Origin: Macrostomum hystrix
Taxonomy: Eukaryota > Platyhelminthes > Macrostomidae
Length of the DNA stretch: 64,000 nt
Assembly (NCBI GenBank): GCA_950097015.1
Contig: CATNEN010000038.1
Location: forward strand, 29,728,501 to 29,792,500
Direction: 5' to 3'
Shown: positions 20,525 through 33,300 of the stretch, piece after piece
How positions within the stretch are numbered: the first letter of the stretch is position 1
Layout of the letters: the number at the start of each line of letters is the position of its first letter
Translations under genes and position numbers: made by a program
The notes under the pieces: generated by a model
What the model saw: only the letters and a program-made list of their open reading frames with translations
Databases searched by the model: none
Told to the model about the DNA's origin: nothing

Positions 20525-23500
20525 ATGGCTGCTTCTACAGCGGCAGCTTCGCCTTCCGCAGTCGTCCAGCCGTCCAGTTCTCGCTACCGACGCCGTCTTC
20601 GCAGTCGAAAGCGTCGACGATTTTTTCGTCGCCTCCTTCGCGGCACTGCCGGCGTGGCTTGCCTGACTGGCGCCGCCTTCCTGACTGTATTCGGCGGCCA
20701 TTTGGCCCGGATCATTGCCGAAGCCGCCGTGCGACCTCGACCGCCGCCAAGGCCAACGCAGCCACGGCTGTCGTTAACAGCGTTGCCGACTGTGTCTTCG
20801 CTTTTGTTTTCATCGACGACCGAGCACGGTCAGCCCCAGCCGAGCTTGTTGGGCTACGCTGATAGGCCATTTCTAGTCGTGTACACCGCGGCCTGTGTCA
20901 TGTCCCTCCTGCTAGTTGGTTTCGCCTGCCTACCTGGCTGGTGGCAGCCGCGAAGGCTGAGTCCGCGGCGAAGTCGGCGACGCTGGCGAGCTCAAGCGAT
21001 CGATGACGCGGCGGAGGACGACGATGTCGGATACGACCATTTTGGTTCCACGGCTGCTGAAGCTGCGGCTGTCAGCAAAGCGGAGGAGGCTAAATTGGTG
21101 AGCTTGAACTGTCTAAAGTGAATTGCGTGCTTTATCGTGTGGCTTTTCTGTTTGACTTCCCAGATGCCCAAATGTTGTTGTCTACTTTCTCCGGCCGACT
21201 CCCAAATCCTGTCGTCTAACTTCCCAGATCCCAAAATTCTATCATCTAACTTTTCAAATCCCCAAATTCTATCTTCTGGCTTCCCAAATCCCCAAATTCA
21301 ATATTCTGACTACCCAGATCTCCAAATTCAATCGTCAAACTTCCCAAATCCCCAATTTCTATCTTCTGGCTTCCCAGATCCCCAAAAATTCTATCTTGTT
21401 ACTTCCCAGATCCCCAAATTCTATCTTCTAACCTCATCTGTCCTCAAATTATTTCTTTATAACGTAATAATCGTTCATCATTTTTTCCCGATAGTTCTAC
21501 TCCAAAATTTTAGCTCTTCGTTGAAAAAAAGGAATAAATATTTTCCTTTTTATGATTTTAAAATCTACATTTAATTGCAGAGTGACCCGCACTACGTACC
21601 TGTACAGTTCGACTCAAGCAGTACCGAAGTGGACATCTACGCCAGCTTAAACGCTGATTATCCCATCGCCAGTAGACCGCATAGTGGAGCATCTGGCGCG
21701 GCCGCAGACGAAGCCTCGCCGCTGTTGCCGTCGCCCTCCTCGCTGCCGCCTCAGCATCATTTCTTCTCCGGCGGTGGTCGCAGGCGAGCTCGCGGAGTTC
21801 GCTTCTCGCGCGTCTCCGAGGTTCGGCAATTGAGCGAAAGCGAAGCTCACTCCGCCTCAATGGCTCGCATGTCCTATCAGGCATATCGGAGAGCTATCGA
21901 GAACTCGTTGGAAGCTACAGAGGAATTAGAAGAAGACGAGGATGCGGATGACGACGGATCTGATGAGGATTCCTACGAGGATTTCAATTCGGGAAATCGG
22001 GATATTGTTGATAGCGTTGAAGGACGCGTACTGCCGACTGGGTCGGATAGAAGTGAACTTCAAGCGGGTGTAGCATCGGGAGCTGCAGTATCTAATGGCC
22101 TAGTTGTTTTATCTGTTGTCGATACTGGAAAGGTTAGTGTAAAAGTTACTATTATTTTTTAAGCCCCTAAAAAGGCCGTTTTAAACATTTTCGCTTTTCC
22201 TAAATGTCTCGATAAGTTATTTTCCTTGTCTGTTGCAAAATTGGCAGAAAGTTTGAATATATTTGTTATCAATAGAAAACAAATGTTACTTCTGTGCGTG
22301 TCGTGTTTGTAGTATTGGCTCATCCGATATGTATCGAAAAGTATAAAACGATTTTTACTGTGCTTTCTACTATAATAATACGATATTCTATTCTTATACA
22401 CTAATACATTCAAAACTCGATATTGCATCGGTCTATCGATAAATGATACATAAAAATCATTCCAGTACAACTTTTTGCCACCCGATATGTATAGAAAAAA
22501 AGTTTTTTCTGTTTTTTTCTTAGGTCTAACTTATAGAAAAAATACGTACCACCATTTCACAATCCAGCTGGCACTAATGTTCGCCCCGATGTGGTTCCTA
22601 TCCGCCTGGTGCCTGTTAGAATCCCAGCGTCAATGGCTACCAACTCAGTCTGGTGTGACATTTATTTTCGCTTCAATTACTCCTCTGGCCGGCCTGCTGT
22701 TGTCTACGATCTTCCCGTCTGCATCAGCGGCCCGCGCCAGCTCTGCCATGCTGACTAAGACCGCCACCGTTCTGCTTGGAATCGGCGCCGCTTTCATAGT
22801 CGCCTGGCCTCAGTTGGATGCCAATTTTAGGCGGCACAATGCCGAAGCCGGCGCTCTCTGGGGCGCTTTGATTGCCGCTCTGGGTGCCCTCTGTATCGCC
22901 GCCTGCCTGGCGGGACTTCGCCGCAGGGCGCCACGATTGGCCTCGCTGCCTTCGCTGCTGATGCTCTGCGGTAAGACTGACTGTCCTCAGGTGGCCATGG
23001 GGTGTGGAGGGACTGTTTAAGATTGACTTCACCTTAAGGTCGGGGGTTCGATTCCCGACTTCAGTAAAACAATTTAAGTATTTTAGCAAAAACCGAACTC
23101 TGCATTGCTCTCTACATTGCTTCCGGCAAATCCAGCCTTTAAATGGGCACCAGCGTTGTTATTTCCAGTTCTAATTTACAAATTGCCCTCCAAAACCTGC
23201 CCCTCGCCAGGCTTCGTCGGCTTAGCGAGCTGTCTGATCATGTGGCCAGGATTTTTCATCCTGCACTACAGCAATCTAGAGCAATTTCAACTGCCCAATG
23301 CTACTAATTGGGGCCGGTTTATTGTGCAAGGCGTTGCCGGTGTGGCGTTGCCCGAGCTACTGCTACTGGTGTGAGTAGGCTTGTTCGTATATCATGAGAA
23401 TAGCTGATAACTATCAATAAACGAAAGGGAATTTGTGTCAATCAGCATTTATTATGCTCTTTTTCTTTCACTTCTTACAGAGGCTGTTATCTTACAAGCA

Positions 23501-24572
23501 GCCTGTCAGCCTGCATGTCCTTCACCTTGGCTGTGCCATTGGCTTACGCTGCCGGGTTGGCCTTTTTGCATATTGTGAGTTTTCATCCTAATTTATGCGT
23601 TTATTAACAGTAGAACTACCAACGGGGAAATTCCCCCTGACAACTTTTTTGTGCTGCACCCGAACGGAGCAACGCAAGTACACGAAACTCAAGAACAGGG
23701 GCCAACTTTTTGTTGCGCATCTTCTGAAACAAGAATCAAGTCGTCAGCTTTTCAGACTGTCGAGATATTCAATGTTTTTGGCCAAAGGTCTGATTTTTCC
23801 CATTAGCGCAAGTGTATTTCATACACCCCTATGCACGAATTAGCACTGCGCCTCAGTGCGGCCTATGCCAGGCCTTCAAAATTAATCAGCACGTCACCCG
23901 AGTGTGCCTGCATCATCTCCGTCTTTGGTGGTCACCTACCTTTATCTAGACGGATTTGTTGGACCTTCAAGGGCTACAACAGGTGGAACTAGGCCACTAT
24001 AGACACCCTGACACGAATTTCTCCAATTTCACTGATCAAGCCTAAATATTAGGCGCAGCTCAACCACAGGACGCCCTCGCCTAGGCTGTCAACCAATCAG
24101 TCACCACCCAACGCTGTTGGCATTGTTAGTCCTAATGGTAATACTTCCGATATGTATCGAAAAAATTGATTCCTGTACCAATTTTCAACAGCCAGCCTCG
24201 GAAGTCTGGCGCATCGGCCTAGGCGGTCCGCTCACTCTGGTCGCCTTCCTGGCCGTCGCGCTGTGGTTGCCTCGAATCCGCGCAGACGCCGGCGATCCCC
24301 TGCTGCGAGCGCTGATCGCCTGTCGAGATTTGTCTGCCCCCACCGGCGTACAACAGCTGTCATCGGGCAGTCTAAGCGACGGCGGCCAATCGCAGGATTG
24401 GCAAGGCCAGCAGAGTGCTCAGTCCGCTACCAGCAGCAGCAGCAGATCGTCCAGGGTTCGCGGACAGGTTCGCCGGCCCGTATCGGTGCCGGCCGCCGCA
24501 GCCATCGCCGCTGCCTCCGCCTCTGCGACCACATTGGCTGGATATCCGTCTTCGAGTTCGTCAATAAATTAG
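20525..24572 (+). CDS. SLC35F5: SLC35F5-like multipass solute carrier
   Basis: Six exons (20525-21097, 21581-22132, 22568-22970, 23211-23370, 23481-23574, 24192-24572) join in frame to 720 residues. The cytosolic loop has SDPHYVPVQFD, then VRFSRVSEVRQLSESEA and MSYQ, matching vertebrate SLC35F5 (SEPLYVPVKF, VRFSNIMEIRQL). Later blocks are TFIFASITPLAGLLL, GFVGLASCLIMWPGFFILHY, GCYLTSSLSACMSFTLAVPL and the last membrane pair in exon 6. About ten membrane segments are expected, as in the drug/metabolite transporter superfamily; the substrate is unknown. It is longer than human (about 520) through Ala/Ser/Arg-rich and acidic insertions. An acceptor at 20487-20488 (ctttcag) indicates a spliced 5' UTR or an upstream exon. 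Introns carry a minisatellite, a SINE piece and a MITE. Confidence 0.87.
21205..21440. repeat. about 30-bp minisatellite in SLC35F5 intron 1
   Basis: Seven to eight imperfect copies of (a/t)cttcccaaatccccaaattc + tatcttctgg occupy half of intron 21098-21580. Confidence 0.82.
22985..23150 (+). mobile_element. SINE S2, truncated copy in SLC35F5 intron 3
   Basis: It contains the tRNA-like B box ggtcgggggttcgattcccg, then ttttagcaaaaaccgaactctgcattg and tttaaatgggcaccag, shared with the S2 copies at 43646 and 47927. Both the 5' and 3' parts are lost. Confidence 0.8.
23600..24118 (+). mobile_element. element M1, copy 2 (plus) in SLC35F5 intron 5
   Basis: It fills most of intron 23575-24191 and matches copy 1 in inverse orientation from aacagtagaactacc through caccacccaacgc. 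Copies 1 and 2 therefore flank the first five exons as a large inverted pair. Confidence 0.65.
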
Positions 24573-27312
24573 TAATTGTTTGCGGAATTCTCTAAATTAC
24601 TTCGCCCGATATGTGTCGAAAAAATGATTCATGCGGATAAATATTTTCTGTCTTTCTCGGATTGTACACAGTTTTTTCTATGCTAGTTGTTCACTATTTG
24701 CGCTGTTGGTCAATTTACAGTATATTTCAGGCTCATTAAAGTGTCCTTTTACTGATCGCGCTTCGCAGCCTTGATTTTATCAGTTAAGATTTTACTTCTT
24801 TGATTCCATGCCTGTATAGTTTCTGATTACCATTTGTAATCGATAGATGCGTATAACTGCGGGTTGTTTTGCATTGGAGGTTAGCCACCTTTTGGCTAAT
24901 TCTTTTTCTGAGATCTGAACATGTCTAGACGTTTTGTTTTGCCCGTCAAATAACTAATATATGTTCAGATATATATATCATTCAAACTAAAAATACTCTT
25001 GAATATATGTATTTGAAAAAATTGTTTATCATTAAAGGGGTTCGCTTTTAAACTCAGCACCCGATATGTTTCGAAAATAGTATGTATTGTTTACCAGTAA
25101 TTCATCTGTAATGATATTAATATTCAGTAACAACAGGTAAATTTTCATAGAACTGCTCAATTGAGTGCTGTTTTTATACTCACAATGAGCTAAATTCAGA
25201 GTTGTAAACGATTTCGATGTTCTTCGTATTGATATTCAGTTTATGAACTTTTTATTCTGGTATCGGCGTATTTTTTTCTTACCAGTCATTCTACAGTAGC
25301 AGAAGTTTGACCTAGTGTCAAGCGTTATTTTAGTTTTTATTCGCTTCAGTCGATTTTTAAAGTACAGTACTACGATTAGACATTCCACTGTAATTTACTC
25401 AAATTCCGCTTAAATTAAATGATTAAAGTTTAGGTTCAATAGAAAGCTTCTTTTCAAACTAAAAAACTAAAAACCGGCCGATATGTATCGAAAAAATGAA
25501 GTAAAATAGCTAATTCAGCTAGTTTTTCGGGTTGTAGTATTTGAAAAATGAACGTTTTTATATCGTGATATCGTGATTTCCCACTACAATTATATTTGTA
25601 CAATATTTCTGTCCTAAGACTCACAGTTCAAAAGTGCCTTTTGTAAGTAGGTTTGAAATTTTACAACATTTTTTCTTTTCTGCTAACTTGACGATTATTC
25701 TTGATTAGCCTGAAAGGTTTTCCGTCAAAATCGCCTCGGATTTTATCTGACATGACCGGTATTGTTAAAGGCATTACTTTGTAAAAAATATCTGGTGCTA
25801 AAAAACAATATACACATGCTTTATGCAATCATTTTGTGCCATTTGCAAGAAATTTTCCGATATTTTTAGTAACATTTAACCTATCAACTTATACTTTAAA
25901 AGAAATGAACACAATGTACGCATATTTTGTTTGATAATAAGTTTTGAAATAGATTTCAGTTTACTTTCGAAAAAACGAGCAAATTATATGTTTCGCCAAG
26001 CGAAGCTGTTGTAGTTAATAGCGAATGCGCACAAATACTATACGCATAGTCTTATTTAGGGAGGTTGTCAGTATTTCAGTATTATTATTATTGTTATATA
26101 GTTTGTTATAGAAAAATTGGACACTTAACAGAAAACTAGCACATTCAAACAATGAAACAGAAATATCGAGGTGGGACAAGGAACCAAAATACACATACTG
26201 TTGTACCAGTTGCAGCGTGCGATAGTTGTGTAGTTAGACGATAAATATTGCGAGCATTTTCGATGACGACGACGAAAACTAAAACTAATTTAATTAAATG
26301 CCGGATGGCAATGACAAAAATTGATTTCGAAGATGAATGGAAGATTGACTACTCGGGCATTTAACTAAAATTAAAGAAAAAGCTGTATATATCCCCTACA
26401 TGCTACTTATAATGTATCTAAAAATAATTATCTTGAATAGAAAGTAAGTTTTCAGTGAATTTAATTATTATTACTTTATTATCATACTTACGGAAAGTAG
26501 TAATTTTTGAAGGACATTGGTGTCTATTATTATCGCCAGGCAGGAAACTCATCCATTAAACAAATGAAGACGTTTTTACCATATTATTAGAACGAATTGA
26601 ACAGCAAAGTTTTATTTGTTAGGCTTTTGTTTTAACCGCTCCGTAAATATAATTTTCTGACATTTTAAGACCGTCTGATTACTGCGACTTGAAAGAAGAA
26701 AAAGCAAACAATGAGACACAAAAATCAGCAATGCGGAGAAAAACTACTGTTACAACTGCTTTTAGCGGTTGTAACAGAGAAAAGTAAACGGGACTGCGAA
26801 TTTGGGGACAAGTGAGCTTTGAATAGCAGATTTGTACTAATATTACGATCAGGAATATATTAAGGGGTGTGTCGGACTGTATTTTAAACTGTTAAGCTAC
26901 TTAAAGTAAGCGAGTCAATAAAATGTTGACATATTGCTTCTGAATTGAATAATTGATTTCGGCACATGCCAGACGACACACGGCGGTATCGAAAATTTGC
27001 AGTCCGGGTGGGATAGAGCATGACTTGAACTTAGGAGGCGGAAAACAAGACAGGACAGAATATTTTCAGAGATATTTTTGCAGACAGGCAGACTTGACAC
27101 CGACTTTTAGATTTGTGTTGTTTGTTTGCTCATAAACAGAAATATTTTCAGACAATGTGGGTTTAAATTGGTGTACGGGCTAATTGTATTATATTTGTCC
27201 CAAATTGGACACTGAATAACAGAATGTTTGATTTCAGACTTAATATTTCATCTCGCGTTGAATTTTGACTTTTTTTAGGCGCTGTCAAAGCATGTAACAT
27301 TGCTCAGCGTGG
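24573..27312. other. AT-rich spacer between convergent SLC35F5 and UBA1
   Basis: Apart from three copies of the CCGATATGTATCGAAAA motif in its first kilobase, I see no gene, RNA or clear repeat. It must hold the 3' UTRs of the two convergent genes. Confidence 0.6.
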
Positions 27313-30300
27313 CTACTTGGCCGGCAAGTTGTACTTGACGTAGGGAACGTCAACGTCTTCGCCGGAGCTGTCATTGCAGGACAGTTCAATCACCAGGCTC
27401 TTCACGTAGCCAGGAATAGGCTTCTTGGTTACTTCTTCGACAACCTTCGATATCCTGTAGGAGTGGGGTGGCAGTGGCAGAGCGGTTGAGTCGTTTGTCT
27501 CACGCACCAAGGTCCATGAGCTTAATTCCGCGGCGAGGCCACATTCATTTGGGGCGCAGCCGCGGAGAGAAGGCTTGGGGGCTTGTCGTGCAATTTACGC
27601 CATTGAGGGCCAACCTCCAAGGCACAGTGAGAGTGTACACTGCCTGACAATGAGAAAGTCAGGACAGATGTACACACCTGTGTGAGCGTGTGCCTGCGTA
27701 CGGTATCTGTGTGCTCAGGGGTCAGCGAAATGGGCAGAATTGCCTCCTCGCTGGCTGCGGGTCTAGTGTCACCAAATGATGTGCCATTGCCAGCAACCCT
27801 CCCGTAATTATTAATTTTAATAATTTTACTCTTATTACTATTCTATATCCTGAGGGCAGATTGGTTGCTGTGGGGTTTGAGACAGATGAGGATCTGGGAC
27901 ATTTGAGAAGGACTAGAACAGACGCAACTTACTCGCAGGACAATCTGGCCTTCTTCTTAGCCGGCGGCATAAAGAATGAGAACAGCATAGAGATGCCCTG
28001 CGTTATCATCGTCACTTCGAGCTGATGCTTCTCCTAATATAGAAACAAAAGAGAACGTAATTTGTTAAAATGGATTCAGAAAGAAACGGACAAGCGTCAA
28101 CTTACCTGGAAGTAATCAATAAGCTGTTGCACAGTCATCTCGCCGTCAACCTCAAACCGATCCCACAGAGTGAACTCTTGGTCGTGATATTTGTGCTTAG
28201 CAGGCGGCAACGGCTCGGAGAAGGCAAAGAACGGGTGGGCCAGATTTAGGAAGCCGTTTTTATAATCCTCCAATTTATTGCGACCCTGCAACAGTTTGTA
28301 GAGTTCCAGACAGACTAATCCAACAGCCACGGATGTGGTGGTAGCAATAGCTGGCACAATTCGGCCAGCAATCATCTTGGTCTTGTGCCGGTCGGCCTGT
28401 TCAATATCGTAGTTGGCCGCTCTCAGATTGCTGCAGGCAGTGATGAAATCCATGTGATAATTGGTGTCGTCGTCTTTCTCAAATTCTACAACTCGAATCG
28501 AGCCGGCAAGCCCGGAGCTGATTAGCTGGGACTTCAATTCAATCAGGTCCTTGACAAGATTGTCCATAGAATCCGGCTCGTTAGATGAGGACACTGATAG
28601 TTGGCTCTGCAGCTCCGTATCTGTGGTTGCTATGCGAACACCAGAACGGGGCACGAACTCGGGCACGCTGACAGAGGCGGCCGATTGGCCAATGGCCTTG
28701 CGATCGCCGTAGGCGCCTTGGACACCGAACAGGAAGGCGCGCAGGTTGGCTGCGGCTGTCACGAAATCACAATGGGTGGCGTCGGCCGGATTAAATGTCA
28801 GAGGATTCGGGCACTTCTTGACGCCGCTCCAGAATGGGGCGCCGGATGACGTCACCTTTTAGGGGATTAATTAAGCGGCTGGATAAACTTCGAGAATGCA
28901 TTAATAGCGAATGCGTTCATTGGGATCCTGTAGTCAAATAGTGGGATAAATGGGTGCTGAATATTGTCATCGATTACTTGAATTGGAATATACTGCTGGG
29001 GATAAACTGTAAAAATAGTGGGATAAATTATGTGGGGATATTCAATGTATGTGGGGATAAATTTTTGTTAATATTCTAGTCACCTGACAGGATACATTTT
29101 TGGGAATATTCTAGTCACCGGGTGGGATACATTTTTGGGAATATTCTAGTCACCTGGTGGGACACATTTTTGGGAATATTCTATCCACCTGGTGGGATAC
29201 ATTTTTGGGAATATTCTATCCACCTGGTGGGACACATTTTTGGGAATATTCTACTCACCTGGTGGGATATATATTTGAGAATCTTCAATAATACTTTATT
29301 CACATAAGTCGGGCATTATATTATTCAATAAAGTTTACCCACCTGATTCGGCGGAAAGTTAAACAGCAACTGTCGAATCTGATTATTAAAAATCTCTTCG
29401 AATTGCATCCTAGCCCAGGCGATGCAGTCGGCAAAATCTTTCGGCCTCTTGTCCAACAGGTTGGTCTTCATCGATTCCAGCGTCTCAATGCCCTGATTGC
29501 CGGGCAGAGACAAGGTGCGCTCCATAAAGGTTGGATCGTGCAGGAATTGATGCAGAGTCTGAGACTGCTGACAGAAGACGCCCTCCAAATAGTCCCTAAT
29601 AAGGAATGATTCGAATCAGTCAATTGACGCTATCAAGGACTCCTAGATCTTCAATAAGGTAATTTTAGATAACTCACCTAGCCCACTGGATAGTGTGCTC
29701 AATTTGGTATGGGAAATTCTTCAGAGTACAAATTGGAGTTGTCTTCTCCGGCGGATCCTGCGAGCTACTATAGGACTCGGTCAGGTAGGGCAATACAACC
29801 TGAGTGTTGGCTTTGGTTCCAGTTGTGCCAGATTCCAATAGCGGCTTCCTATAATAGACGCAGCGCCTGTCAACGTAGGTGCGAGCTTCGACATTGTCCA
29901 GAGCGTTAACAACGACTGTTAGATTCTCAAAGAAGTCGTCAGTGTAGACAGCTTCAGTCTCCGATCCTACGCGATTCTCTTGCGCTTCAACTGACAGATT
30001 GGGATTCATGCGAACCGCTGCCGCGGCGGCGGTTGTAGATTTGGCTTGGCCAATATCCCAGGGTCGGAATAGGAACTGCCTGTTCAAATTGCTCTTCTCA
30101 ATACGATCCATGTCGGTAACAATGACCCGACCGCCTCGACTACCAGTGCCGATGCCCATCAGGGCGAAATTCTTGAGCAGCTCGCAGCCAAGTGCTCCAG
30201 CGCCAACTAGGAAGACGCGAGCTGACCCGAGACGGGCCTGAGGTGTCAGGTGATGGAGACATTGTGTGTCAGGTGATGGAAAAATTGTGTGTCAGATGAT

Positions 30301-33300
30301 GTGGACTTTGTGTCAGGTGATGGAGACATTGTGCGTCAGGTGATGGGGACATTGTGTGTCAGGTGATGAGGACACTGCGTGTCAGGTGATGAAGACTCTG
30401 CGTGTCAGGTGATGGGGAAATTGCGTGTCAGGAAAGGGAGGCATTTTGTCTCAGGTGAAGGAATGTCAGGTGCAAGAGTTTGCCCATGCCCAGTGAGGGA
30501 ATGTCAGGTGAAGGAGTGTGTCCAGTGAGGGAATGTCAGGTGAAGGAGTGTGTCCAGTGAGGGAATGTCAGGTGCAAAAGTGTGTCCAGTGAGGGAATGT
30601 CAGGTGAAGGAGTGTGTCCAGTGAGGGAATGTCAGGTGAAGGAGTGTGTCCAGTGAGGGAATGTCAGGTGAAGGAGTGTGTCCAGTGAGGGAATGTCAGG
30701 TGAAGGAGTGTGTCCAGTGAGGGAATGTCAGGTGAAGGAGTGTGTCCAGTGAGGGAATGTCAGGTGCAAAAGTGTGTCCAGTGAGGGAATGTCAGGTGAA
30801 AGAGTGTGTCCAGTGAGGGAATGTCAGGTGTAAGAGTGTGTTCAGTTAGAAAGACACTAAGTGAAAAATCATGAACTCGAACCTGAAAATCCTCGCCAAA
30901 GACGACACTCTGACCGGCGTATCGTCGCCCGTCAGCCGGGGCGTCGGTGACCGCAGTGGCGGCTCCCTCCGCGGGCAGGCACTCCAGGGCGTCAAAGTAG
31001 AGAAATTGTCTGATTGGATTGAACCGACCAGAGCAGGCCTTCATAACCTCCTGGCTGGCGGTGCCGCCGATGACAGCGTGCACGGGAGCCAGCTGGCCCG
31101 AGCTGATTCTGGCGAATGTGGCAGCTAGACTGGGCTCCGGGAGCGGCTCGAGGCCCTGACGCTTGGCGATGGCCTCGGCTGTGGCGGCTAATTCAGCGGC
31201 TTCGGCGGCGTTGCCGGGCTCCGGCCGGCGACCAGAGTGGGCCGCTTCGAATTCGTAAAGGGCCTGCGATGTGGCGATTTCGAAATTGATAGATTCAATG
31301 ATGGATCAGATGTAAAGCTTGATAGATCACATGTGAACTCTGATAGATCAAATGTAAAGCTTGATAGATCACATGTGAGCTCTGATAGATCAAATGTAAA
31401 GCTTGATAGATCACATGTGAGCTCTGATAGATCAAATGTAAAGCTTGATAAATCACATGTGAACTCTGATAGATCAGATGTGAAGCTTGATAGATCAGAT
31501 GTGAAGCTTGATATATCAGATGTGAAGCTTGATATATCAGATGTGAAGTTCGGTAGATCAGAGAATACTTCGAGATGCCATGAACCTGAATTATCTATTT
31601 AAAAATTCTGAGACAGAACTCACTTGGAACAGGGCGTGAATCTGCGCCGGCCGATCAAACTTGGCAAAGTCCGTGATGACAAATTCTGGATTAGCCAAAG
31701 CTTCTGGCAAAGATTTGAAACTAACTAGCTCAGGCATTTTAACTTCCTTGCAGTAGCCGCCCTTCTCGTAGGCTGGAAAGCTGCTAGTATCGCCGATTTT
31801 GAAACGACTTGGGCTCACCACCTAGGTATAATTAAATATAATTTTATCATTTACATGCATTTCTACTGCCAGTAGCATAACGAAGATACATCGTTATCTT
31901 CTGTGGAGAATTATGTCAGAGCTGCGCAAGATCATTCTAGAAGGGTTTCAATTCTATTTATGGATCTTAAGTCATTTAAGCTTTTCGTTGTGAAACGAAA
32001 TTACGCGTAGCGTAAAAGAGAAATATAATTATTTAGCTGTGACAAAACAAGACAGATCTTCTAAGTGCAGCAAGAACTGTAGTATGTAACAGAAATTAGA
32101 CGTAAAGGTTAGGTCAATAAAAAAATTTGTGCTGTACAACGCTGTACTTGTGCATTAGAATAGTATAGATTACTATTCACAATAGTCTTTCAGTTATTAT
32201 CCACATTGGTCTATCAGTTGTTATCCACATTGGTCTATCAGTTGTTATCCACAATGGTCTACAGTTGTTATCCACAATGGTCTATCAGTTGCTTTTCACA
32301 ATGGTCTATCAGTTGTTATCCACAATGATCTATTAGCTGTTATTCACAATGGTCTATCAGTTGCTTTTCACAATGGTCTATCAGTTGTTATCCACAATGG
32401 TCTATTAGCTGTTATCCACAATGGTCTATCAGTTGTTATCCACAATGGTCTATCAGTTGTTATCCACAATGGTCTATTAGCTGTTATCCACAATGGTCTA
32501 TCAGTTGCTACCCAATTCAACCTGTCAGTTGCTAAACAATTCAACCTGTCAGTTGCTAACCAATTCAACCACGGTCAGTTGCTAACCAATTCAACCTGTC
32601 AGTTGCTAACCAATTCAACCTGTCAGTTGCTAACCAATTCAACCTGTCAGTTGCTAACCAATTCAACCTGTCAGTTGCTAACCAATTCAACCTGTCAGTT
32701 GCTAACCAACTCAACCTGTCAGTTGCTAACCAATTCAACCTGTCAGTTGCTAAACAATTCAACCTGTCAGTTGCTAAACAATTCAACCTGTCAGTTGCTA
32801 ACCAACTCAACCTGTCAGTTGCTAACCAAATCAACCTGTCAGTTTATATCCAGAAAGCAAACTTATTATCTCACCTGTACTTTGCGCGGCTGGCAATTAT
32901 TGAGCGGCGTCATGCCCTGCACACCGGTAAAGGTGACATAGTCGCCATCCTCGAGATCGTGCCGAGAATCCTGGGCACAGGTGACGGTACCGTCGGCAGA
33001 CTGTTCAACCCAGTCAATTATGAAATTCTTGCACGGCTCTCCATTCTTATCCGTGACAGAGAATTGGTCGCCAAAATCGCAGAAGATGCCACCAAACAAG
33101 CCGGCAGCCGAGGCGGCGATAAATCTGGCACCTTGCTGCCTGCACAACTGATTAATGCGCAACTGTTCAGCCATTGGCCAATCGGTTAGCACCACCACCT
33201 GGTACTGCTTGATGACGTCATCAGTTAAATCGCCATCGAAGTTAGACACTCGAACGTAATTATTTAATTCGGCTAGCTTTGGCAGGCAGATTTGAGACCT

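Larger units (their letters stand above)
22324..25494. repeat. six dispersed copies of CCGATATGTATCGAAAA
   Basis: Near-palindromic 17-mers at 22324-22340, 22482-22498, 24147-24163, 24606-24622, 25061-25077 and 25478-25494, all in the same orientation and all non-coding (two in intron 2, one in intron 5, three downstream of SLC35F5). Variants differ at one or two positions. Function unknown. Confidence 0.7.
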
